Shown here: piece by piece, positions 13,201 through 25,200 of the stretch | How the letters are laid out: every line of letters starts with the position of its first letter | Numbering within the stretch: the stretch's first letter is position 1 | From: Diorhabda sublineata | Lineage: Eukaryota > Arthropoda > Insecta > Coleoptera > Chrysomelidae | DNA length: 64,000 nt | Reading direction: 5' to 3' | Assembly (NCBI RefSeq): GCF_026230105.1 | Contig: NC_079482.1 | Location: forward strand, 248,001-312,000 | Translations under genes and position numbers: made by a program | The notes under the pieces: model-generated | What the model saw: only the letters and a program-made list of their open reading frames with translations | What the model was told of the DNA's origin: nothing | The model's database searches: none

Positions 13201-16200
13201 CATCGGCGGCGAATCGTTAACGTCCCCTATAGTTACAATCAACAACCCTTGTCCTTGTTGTATAGTCGGGGCCGTTATATCAGTTACTAAAACTGTGATC
13301 CTAATTACCGAAGCTACGTTACGAAGTAACGGATTAATAACAGTTACTTTTCCAGTAAATTTATCTACGGAAAAAAATTCTTTGTAACGTTCATCGTCGA
13401 TTACTTCGTGTCCGTGTTTATCTAAAGCCGTTATCGGTTCCGTTGCTGCGAAATTTAGAGCTTCTGAAGAATTTACGTCCGGATCTAATGCTATTAAAGT
13501 GTATACTACAGTCCCAACTCTAACATCTTCCATTACCTAAATAAAAAAAAAAAAAAAGAACAATACAATTATCCGGCTCGAAGGACCAATAAAGTATGAT
13601 ATTTACCTCCGCTGTTTGTGTGGCTGGTACGAAATAAGGTGATTTATCGTTAATATTAACTACAGTGATAGTAATTTCTGAGGATCCCGTTAAGCTCGGC
13701 GTTCCGTGATCGGCGGCTGTTACTTCGAGTGTATAAGTATTTCTTCTGTCGTAATCTAATTTTTTTGCTACGGAAATAACTCCCGTGGTATTATCGATTT
13801 TGAAATCTTCGTAAGATCCTTTTTGGATGAAATATTCTACTACTGCGTTTTCTCCTGTATCGGCATCTGTCGCTTCAACTTTCATTACGGACGAACCTAT
13901 CGGTACGTTTTCGAGGACCGCTTCGAGATAATGTTGTCGCGAAAAAATTGGTATATTGTTGTTTACATCGAGCACCGTGATGTTCACGGTAGCCGTCGAA
14001 GTGAACTGCCCGTCACTAGCCTAAAAACAACAAATTTTGAAACGAACAGTTTACCTAGTGGGATTGTGGCAAAATAAACCACCAAAACGTACTAACTACT
14101 AACTAATATTATATAATATTTAATAAGCATACTGTTACAAATATTTTTATATAATGTTTTTCTTATTTATTAAAAGTGTCTCTAACGGTGGGGTAAACTG
14201 TGCTCTAAACACTCTATTAATCACTATTTATAATAATTACCCACTATAATATTTAACTATTCACTATGAACAATCAATTATTTACCGACATTTTCGCTGA
14301 TAAACAAGCAAGTATTTATACATAAATATGATTTCTCGTTAATTCGGTTCGAGAAAGTAAAGAAAGAGACTTTTCGAGAACCTAAGCAACCGCCAAACTT
14401 TAGATTCTTCCAGTATAACCAAAGAGGACCGGTTTCACGGTCTATGTAATGGACGAGTCCGTTACACTTATAAGAATATTACAACTGACAGTATATCACC
14501 AAAAACCTGCAGGATGTTGCGTTAAAGTGATACTGTCAATTTTTTTGTACTACTACTAATCGATGTATTGTTTCACGGTCGTCTAGAAACTCATCTACAT
14601 TGTTAATACAATCAAAAAGTTACGTTTTGTAAACAAAAGGAAGCAGGCATTTCGCCTAATAAGTTTTTATCAAAAATTACGGAAATTGTGCGTTATTCGT
14701 AATTTTTAAGACTCGTCTATGACATTGACCGCGAATCCGGACGTGTTCGGTTGTAATGAAAATTTAAAATTTGGCGAAAGCGTCGGCGTTTTTGACATTA
14801 TTTTACTTATATTGTTTTTATAACATAGACGATTTGTTTATATATTGTATTTTTTACCCATTTCTAGAAAGGTTTCTTATTTATTTATTTCTTTGTTTAT
14901 AAGGATGAGATTACAACTCATACGTCAGGATATCAGCAAAGTCCTGTAGAATAAAGCGTAATCAAGCGTTGAAGATAGTCAATTTTTTTGTTCTACTACT
15001 AATCGATGTATTGTTTCACGGAACGAACTTTATTGTAGAGAGTTGATTTCAAAATGTCGCACGGCCGTCTGGAAACTCATCTACACTATAATACGATGAA
15101 GAAGCTAAGTTTTATATCCAAAAGAAAGCAGGCATATCACATAACAAATTTTTATTAAAAATTACGGTTATTGTGCGTTATTATCAATTTTTAAGATTCG
15201 TCCATGACATTGACCGCGAAGCCGGTATGTTCGGTAGTAATGGAAATTTAAAGTTTATCGAATGCGACGGCGTTTTTGAAATTACTTTACTTATATTGTT
15301 TTTATTTATTTATTTCTATGTTTATTTTCTAGAATTGTAGAAATTTTTGGTAATTATCTAGATTAAATTACACTCCTCCGATTTCATTAAAACTCTATCT
15401 AACATAACCTGACCTACATACTTTTCTACAAAATCAAATCCAATCACAAGCTTGTGTTGCTGTTATCGAAAACTCCTGCCATGTTTTTTTTTTGATGAGA
15501 TGGACGATAATAAATAAAATAAGCGATGATTCTACATACAGTTTGTATATTTATTCGAATAATTACGAAATTTTTTTCCGTTGTTTAGCAGCGATAGTTA
15601 GTTTATAATAAAAAGTAATGGTAAATAGTTAAATTAAATTAGTGTTTAGTGCGAGTGTGTGTAAAAATTGTGTAAACAATAAACGGTGTGTATAAATTCA
15701 CCCCGTCGTTAGAAATATTTGAAATAAATAAGAAAAAAATCTATATAAAAACCGATATTTCATATTTTCAAAGCAAATATTGTGTTTTATCTAGATCCAA
15801 CACATTTTCTATCGATCAGTTTTTTCAATTTTATCTGATTTCCCTGTAGTATTAAGAAACAACGCGCAACGTATATAGCAGAATGGAATTTTCAACTCAG
15901 AGAACCGAGTTTTCAAATATTAGGTTTCCAGTGAACGTTTAAATAATTTATAACATCACGACAAATAGTTTTTTATTATTTATTCGATTATCAATACTTT
16001 AAATAATAAGATAATTACCATAACAGTCAATGAAACGACATTATCAGTTTCGTTACTTATATCCAATCCTTTATTATTTATAATCCTGATAACCCCAGTG
16101 GTGGGTATAACGTTGAATAGACCGTCGTCGTTTCCGGAAATTATTGAATACGTAACACGCGAAGTTTTATCGGCGTCCGAAGCTTCGACAACTAATTCCG

Positions 16201-19200
16201 GTTGAAATTTTAGCGAACCCTCGTTTATGAAAGCTCTGTATATGGATTGGCTGAAAACCGGGGGGTTGTCGTTGTTGTCGGTCAGTTGGATTTTTAAGGG
16301 CACCGTTGTGGTTTGTCCTTTACCGTCGTCGTCAACAGCCTGAAACATATTTATGACGATCAATGCGTTTTTTTTTGTAGATTTACTCGAACAATCCTTT
16401 CGAATTTATAGCCCGACCGCGTCGAATATTGAAAAAACCTCATCGCCAAACAACGTTTCGATTAATTCATTAAAACAATTACTTGTTATCTTAAACTACT
16501 TATTGTCTACAAATCGTGGAAATTTATGGTGATTAATGAATGAAAATTTCGAGGAAACTCCACCTGAATCTTTAAACGACTTGAAAGAATAATTTAAATC
16601 TCTTTTTGGGGTATTGGGATTTTGGTTTTCATTCTCTTTCCGTAATAGTGCTAGCTGATTACTAAATGCATTACGAAAGATCAAACTTGAGCCCAGCGTT
16701 TCATTTCCAACAACATTGGATGATTACGCCCTCTGCTGGAACGAACTATCCCTTCTTTGGTATGTAAACTTTAGTTTTTGAATAACCTCGCACTCGCAGA
16801 GTTGTTTCCTTTGATAATTTGCAGAAACCACGAGACCTTCGATATTATTCATATGGTAGATCAATGTATCCAATAAGCATACCAATAATTCTCCTGATTT
16901 CCTTATTTGCTTATAGAAATGACTTTTTGGAACCAGTTATTAGAATAAGAAAGGAATCTCTTTGTTTCAAACCCAGTTGCTCGTATTGAGTGAGGTGTGG
17001 TACCTCCAGTTTGAAGATGTCGTTCTAGAACTTTAATATGTTGTAGTGTTCGAGATATAACTGATTCCACAGACTTGTTTAGGTGGGATTATATTGGAGA
17101 GCTCGAAACAGCATCTGACGATAAAACACAGTCAGTTCAGCGATTTTTCTTCTATTCTCTAAGCTTTTGGCCAGCTCTGGATCACCTATAAGTCGAATTG
17201 GTATGTTTGGGAGTCGAATACTACTCCACAGACTTGTACCTCTCCAAAGAAAGTCTAGGTTAGGTGGGATTATATTTGAGAGCTCGAAACAACATCTGAC
17301 GACAAAACACAGTCAGCTCAGCGATTTTTCTTCTATTCTCTAAGCTTTTGGCCAGCTCTGGATCACCTATAAGTCGAATTGGTATGTTTGGGAGTCGAAT
17401 ACTACTCCACAGACTTGTACCTCTCCAAAGAAAGTCTAGGTTAGGTGGGATTATATTGGAGAGCTCGAAACAGCATCTGACGATAAAACACAGTCAGCTC
17501 AGCGATTTTTCTACTATTCTCTAAGCTTTTGGCCAGCTCTGGATCACCTTTAAGTCGAATTGGTATGTTTGGGAGTCGAATACTACTCCACAGACTTGTA
17601 CCTCTCCAAAGAAAGTCTAGGTTAGGTGGGATTATATTTGAGAGCTCGAAACAACATCTGACGACAAAACACAGTCAGTTCAGCGATTTTTCTTCTATTC
17701 TCTAAGCTTTTGGCCAGCTCTGGATCACCTATAAGTCGAATTGGTATGTTTGGGAGTCGAATACTACTCCACAGACTTGTACCTCTCCAAAGAAAGTCTA
17801 GGTTAGGTGGGATTATATTTGAGAGCTCGAAACAACATCTGACGACAAAACACAGTCAGCTCAGCGATTTTTCTTCTATTTTCTAAGCTTTTGGCCAGCT
17901 CTGGATCACCTATAAGTCGAATTGGTATGTTTGGGAGTCGAATACTACTCCACAGACTTGTACCTCTCCAAAGAAAGTCTAGGTTAGGTGGGATTATATT
18001 TGAGAGCTCGAAACAACATCTGACGACAAAACACAGTCAGCTCAGCGATTTTTCTTCTATTTTCTAAGCTTTTGGCCAGCTCTGGATCACCTATAAGTCG
18101 AATTGGTATGTTTGGGAGTCGAATACTACTCCACAGACTTGTACCTCTCCAAAGAAAGTCTAGGTTAGGTGGGATTATATTTGAGAGCTCGAAACAACAT
18201 CTGACGACAAAACACAGTCAGCTCAGCGATTTTTCTTCTATTTTCTAAGCTTTTGGCCAGCTCTGGATCACCTTTAAGTCGAATTGGTATGTTTGGGAGT
18301 CGAATACTACTCCACAGACTTGTACCTCTCCAAAGAAAGTCTAGGTTAGGTGGGATTATATTTGAGAGCTGGAAACAACATCTGACGACAAAACACAGTC
18401 AGTTCAGCGATTTTTCTTCTATTCTCTAAGCTTTTGGCCAGCTCTGGATCACCTTTAAGTCGAATTGGTATGTTTGGGAGTCGAATACTACTCCACAGAC
18501 TTGTACCTCTCCAAAGAAAGTCTAGGTTAGGTGGGATTATATTTGAGAGCTCGAAACAACATCTGACGACAAAACACAGTCAGCTCAGCGATTTTTCTTC
18601 TATTTTCTAAGCTTTTGGCCAGCTCTGGATCACCTATAAGTCGAATTGGTATGTTTGGGAGTCGAATACTACTCCACAGACTTGTACCTCTCCAAAGAAA
18701 GTCTAGGTTAGGTGGGATTATATTGGAGAGCTCGAAACAGCATCTGACGATAAAACACAGTCAGCTCAGCGATTTTTCTACTATTCTCTAAGCTTTTGGC
18801 CAGCTCTGGATCACCTTTAAGTCGAATTGGTATGTTTGGGAGTCGAATACTACTCCACAGACTTGTACCTCTCCAAAGAAAGTCTAGGTTAGGTGGGATT
18901 ATATTGGAGAGCTCGAAACAGCATCTGACGATAAAACACAGTCAGCTCAGCGATTTTTCTTCTATTCTCTAAGCTTTTGGCCAGCTCTGGATCACCTATA
19001 AGTCGAATTGGTATGTTTGGGAGTCGAATACTACTCCACAGACTTGTACCTCTCCAAAGAAAGTCTAGGTTAGGTGGGATTATATTGGAGAGCTCGAAAC
19101 AACGTCTGACGACAAAACACAGTCAGCTCAGCGATTTTTCTTCTATTTTCTAAGCTTTTGGCCAGCTCTGGATCACCTTTAAGTCGAATTGGTATGTTTG

Positions 19201-22200
19201 GGAGTCGAATACTACTCCACAGACTTGTACCTCTCCAAAGAAAGTCTAGGTTAGGTGGGATTATATTGGAGAGCTCGAAACAACGTCTGACGACAAAACA
19301 CAGTCAGCTCAGCGATTTTTCTTCTATTCTCTAAGCTTTTGGCCAGCTCTGGATCACCTATAAGTCGAATTGGTATGTTTGGGAGTCGAATACCACTCCA
19401 CAGACTTGTACCTCTCCAAAGAAAGTCTAGGTTAGGTGGGATTATATTTGAGAGCTCGAAACAACTTCTGACGACAAAACACAGTCAGCTCAGCGATTTT
19501 TCTTCTATTCTCTAAGCTTTTGGCCAGCTCTGGATCACCTTTAAGTCGAATTGCTCTCTTTTGTATCCTGATGGTACTTTTAAGAGTCGAATACTACAGA
19601 AATGGATTAATCTGTACCAGTTAGAGGATGAGAAGCCGTCGAGTATATAGTTTTTTGGTCTTAAAGAGGATTCCAAGTTTTTGTGGAGCAGCCTTTGCTG
19701 CGTCAAACTCAATCAGATCGTTTCCAACGTACTCCAAAATATTTTCAAGCGAATGATTTTTAAAGACAAGAAATATATCCGGGAACACCATAAATCCTTC
19801 AATGTTATCAATGAAAATATAATTTTCCGAATTTGTCGGTTGTTATTTAATGAATTTTTACACAATTATATTGGACAAACAACTGACGCGATTTCAATAC
19901 GATTTAATGAACATAAATAATTTTTATACTCACAATAAACTGTAAATTGTATTCCGGTTTCGTTTCGTAATCTAAACAAGGTTGTTTTCCAGGCGTTTCA
20001 CAATCCTTTACAATAATAGTTCCAGTGCGATTGTTTACATGAAATTTTTCGGCCCCATCACCGGACAGTTTGTAAACTATTCCGTTTTCTCCAAATTTAC
20101 CACTATCGCGATCGCTAGCAGTTATCGTACTTAGTAACGTACCAGAAGTAGCCGTTTCCGAAATCCTAGCAGTATAACCTATAAAAACGATTAATTATCG
20201 AAGTTTCGAAACGTCGTATCGTCCGATATACCTTCTTTGTCGAAACTAGGTGCGTTATCGTTGACGTCGATTACGGAGACGGTAACCGTAGCAGTGGAAG
20301 ATAATTTCTCTTTGGTATTAAGTTCTTTAGCCGTAGCTAAAATTATAAATTTCCTCTGATTGAGATCTTCGTAATCCAAAGAACTATTGGCAACTCTAAT
20401 GGTGACTGGCGTCCAACCTTTGGCCGTTTTCGGTTCGATGGAAAACACTTCGTATATGTCGATCAGATTGAGTGAAAACGCCGCGTTTTCCCCCTTTAAA
20501 AACATTCGTTAAACGAATTCGAATCGAAATTGAATCAACTTACTTCATCCGGATCGTTAACCGTCATATCTAATCCGGGTAGAGCGGAACCTTCCAAGAT
20601 ATTTTCGGGAATTTCCACGGTGTATTCTCTCTTGTTGAATTTCGGCGGTTCGTCGTTGACGTCTATTATTTTTACAACTGCTTCTGCTGTTGCAATAGTT
20701 AGAGGCTCGTTGCTTTTGATACCGTTAACCAATTCGTGTGCCTACATAACAAGATTTTCAATTAACTGTATTCGAAATTCTACACCTTTCAATTCGGAAA
20801 AATTAAGTAAATACCCTTATATTGAATTTCAGGATTCCCTCGAGGTTATCTACCGATTCTTTGTCGATGGGTCGAGCAGTTCGCAATTCTCCGCTCATCG
20901 AATCTAATAAAAAATAGTCCATTGGATCTGGAAAAAAAAAAAAAAAATAATATAATAATTGACGATGAAAATGCGTTAAAAACATATTTAAAAACAAAAT
21001 AGATTAACGAGAAAATACGATGCTGAAATATGCCAGTTGTTTATCCCGAAGCTTACTCTTTCGAATGCGATGTCTATCGTATCTGTAGACAAACCAGTGT
21101 AGCCGTCGCCTTCGTTTGTTGTAAAAAGAGAGATTTTTGTGAAATTTCGCCACTGAAACTCATAATTTATTAAAGTAAGTGTTGGCCGAGAAAACGTTGG
21201 ACATGATTCACGTTTGACTCGCCATTCTACGACAAAAAAAAAAGAGATTCAACTAAGTAATCGGACGATCCTGAATTTGTCACGTGATTTGATCACGTAT
21301 CCTTTTAATCTTTACTCGCCGAGGGTTCTACAAGACGCAACGAACGTCCGTGCTTTTGGATACAAGCTTAACTCGTTACTACATAGAAGCTTCTTAATAA
21401 TCTTAATAATAGAAGGTAGTTTGCGAAAATTGGGAAGAAAATTTTGAATAAATAAGAAATGTGTAAGCAATATTTAAAAGGAGCAGAATGTAGTTAAAAC
21501 ATCAAGAAAATCGGCTACTAAATTTTCTAAGAAACAACAAATAACGCACCTGCAGGCTGACCACCAAAGAGATGGTACGAGAGCTGGAGTTCATCTTCTC
21601 AGGAAGATCCAAGAGGAGGGCCAAACGTACAGGATTGAACAAGACTTGTGATATTTCACTTTTGAAGGACGATATATGATGAGACCATTGTCAAAAAGAC
21701 AAGGAAGTACATTCAGGAGTGTATTTCAAAAGTTCAACTCGAAACTGGTTATCATTATCTTCTTGTGGGTTTTCTTCGGCCCATATTTGTCCTGGAAATT
21801 CCGTAACCGCCGAAATATATGAAAAATAATGTGTTGGATCTCGATTAATGCATAAAATAAAAACCGTGTAGGTAATTTTGTGTTAGGACCAAATATAGCA
21901 ACAGCTCATTATGTAAAGGACGTTGTGCGAGTCCAATTGCGAAATTTGAGACTAAATGTAGATTCTGAAGGTTAAAAAGCGAGTGGACATGAAGAATTTT
22001 TAGCAAACGCCCGATTAAGTAATACAAAACTTGGAACTATTTCAAATCGACAACAACAACAACATTTTTGATAATTTCTTCATCAGCAGAAGTCCAAAGA
22101 ATCATATTAACACAATTTTTTTGATTCATCAATTGCCTTTATGACCCTATCTCATAGTAGACCTCTGCTACCTCACTTGGTGTAGTTTTTCGAAATTTTT

Positions 22201-25200
22201 TTGTCAAAACTAAATGGTAAATAACGTCTCAGAAATTGTAAAAACTATTTTCGTAATAATAAAAACTTACTATTAACTAATTCGTATACGATTTTTCTGG
22301 GTATCCCTCGATCACCATCTTCGGCATGTACTCTCATCACCAAAGTATTTATATCAACGTCTTCTTTTATTTCCGCTGTCAAATTACCGACGAAATACGG
22401 CGGGGTGTCTTGCACATCCCCCACGTGTACGACAACATTGGCAGTGCTAGACAGATCGCCATCCTAAAAAAATAATAATCGTCGAATATTTATTACGAAT
22501 AATTACATTTTCGAAAATATTCACCGTAGCTTTTAAAGTGAAATAATGGATTTGTTTGTCGTTGTAATTCAATTTCTTGAGCAACTTTACGGCGCCGGAA
22601 TACGAGTTTTGTTCCGAATCTAGAGTTTCCACGTCGAATATTTCACATGCATCGGGATCATCTGGCGGATTTATACATTCAACTTCGATATTCGATCCGA
22701 TCGTATCTTTATCTACGACCGAAATTCCTTCGTATATTTTTCTACCGGGCGCGGTATCTTCGTTAGCGGTAATTTCGTACGGCGCCTATAAAAAAAATTC
22801 CAAATATCGATAATGAACTATATGTACGAAGATGGTTTCTGAAGTATCTGTTCCTGAAAAATCTTCGACCACCGAGTCCGAGAACAAAAAATAATCCGGG
22901 AGGGATAAATACGGCGGATAAGGTTCAAATCAAACTTTAATTCGTTAATTTTGTTAACTGAAATAACGGGATGTTTGAGACGTTGATGAAACAACACAAA
23001 TGCGGTTGTTTTTGATTGATTCCTTAGCTCAAACGTTGTAATAAGTTGCCGTGATGTTTCCTGCAGATGGAAAGCCGGTTTTTCCTTTTCAATCCATAGT
23101 TTCGAATGTTGTTTTAGTTCTGGTGCGAAAGAATGGAGCGCCACGTTTCATCCATGGTTATGAAACGGATCAAACACTCGATGGAAACATCTTCGCGATG
23201 AAGTTTTCGTTGTATTTTGAGCAAACGCGGCATCCATCTTCCTCACGATGTACCGCGCTTTTTAGAATGATCATCCGGTGGATTTTCTGGAGTCGTCACC
23301 TCATTTAGTTGTCCACAACGTCGCTGGTCTTCTTTCCAGTAAAAGTATTATTACAAATTCATTGAAAACGTTCAGTATGAATGACTGCCGACCAAATATT
23401 GAACAACGCGGTGTCTTCGAACAGTAACTACCGACATCTCTAGGTCGCGCCAGATATTTCCCCGAGACCATCTTCGTATTTTGAAGTTGTAGATTTAATG
23501 AAAACAGAAAATATAATAATTTTACCTCGATGAATTCTGGAGGGTTATCGTTTTCGTCGGAGATAATAACCGTTATTGGCACTTCGACAATATTATTTTT
23601 ACCTCCACCTTCCACTTCGTCTTCGATACTGACGATTATGTTGAGTGTATTGTTTCTCTGGAAAATAAATGTATAAAAGGATAAAAAAATACACAAAACA
23701 AATTATATATCGAGTTGCAACGCCAATTTTAATCTACTTTTTTTCTTAATATCATCTAGAACCATGGATAATCCAAATCCAAATACAGCGCTTCCTCATT
23801 TTGATGCACGAGCATTCCTTTTGGAACTATTCGATGTTTTAGCTTACGTTTTCTCAAAAACCAAAACGAATTATGTCTAAATTATTTTCAAATTTGGATA
23901 TAATTGATTGCGGATATCTATCACGCACGATCTTACCTCATAGTCGATTGGTTTTACGACGGTTACATCGCCAGTATCAGGATTGACTCTGAGTATGTCA
24001 GTTCCACCTATCCCATAACGGATCATTTTACCTTCAGGATCAGTCCCTTGTAATTTATATATCACAGTATCGACTGGAGTATTTTCTGGTATGACTAAAT
24101 TGTTCATGTCCATGGTAAAGACTGGTGGTAAATTGGCCAAGCATCCTAGAACGGAAAGAAGAAAAATTTGTTAAAAAACAGGGAAACTTACCGGAAAACG
24201 ACATTTATTAATTAACCGAACAAATCAGACGTATAGGAAATTCGAAAACGGAAAATAAATTCATATACAAAAACATCCCAATATCAACAACCGGATCATC
24301 ACGAATATTTAACCAATTCGAAAGCGGAATTTTCCCTTTAACTAATGAAAAATTGTTTTCCCCAATAATACATCTGGAGTTGAAAATATAATCCACACAA
24401 TTACATCCAGCATCCTTAGAAACATAGGAGTACAAATTATTATTTTTCCGAAAGAATTAAACCAAATATAAGATTGATTGTATATAAATATGTTTTGAAA
24501 AAATCATTTTTTTTTAAATATAGAAATAAAAGAAAAGCAATAAGGCTTCAGACATACATCAATATGCTTTAATGATCTAATTAAGGTTTTCGACACGCTT
24601 AAACTCGAAGATATTAAACGCATTTTACAGAAAGAACAAGTAAAAAAATTGATACGAATAATTTAATTCACTAAATCGTACAAAAATACACCAAATAACA
24701 CATTCAAAGATGGTATTCCAAAAACAACAGACGGTATAAATCCAGAAAGAGGATACACGATGAGAACCTGGGGGATCCGATTTATATGCTAAGCAGATGA
24801 TGTTTGTTCCAGATTAAATAGACAGTTTAATATAAAGAGAAAGACTATGAACCAGTAGACTGCAAATTAAATCTTCCTTAAATCAATAACCGGGATAAAC
24901 CTCTGGGGTAGACATTAAAGAGGCCTGCTACCAGATAACAGATGTAGTCGGATGGGTGAAGAAGAGACGGGGATCCGCTGGTGAAACAACCAGAAGATCG
25001 GCAGGTGGAGCTACATCTCAAGATCGAGACAACAGGAATCAGATAGAAAGACGGTATAGATCCAGAAAGAGGATACACGATGAGAACCTGGGGGATCCGA
25101 TTTATATGCTAAGCAGATGATGGTTTTTCCAGATTAAATAGACAGTTTAATATGAAGAGAAAGTCTATGATCCAGTAGACTGCAAATTAAATCTTCCTTA

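Noticed and set aside
17079..19552. Hammerhead-ribozyme core in the 181-bp unit (CTGACGA near CGAAAC).
   Set aside because: Only six bases separate GAAA and CTGACGA and no stem II can form between the other pair; the order and spacing do not fit.
24148..24205. A closer first exon for the cadherin: ATG then MSFS before a GTAAGT at about 24190, phase-compatible with exon 2.
   Set aside because: It would give MSFSGCLANL without a hydrophobic signal peptide, has stops directly upstream and needs a 46-base intron. The exon at 31962-32001 fits a secreted protein better.
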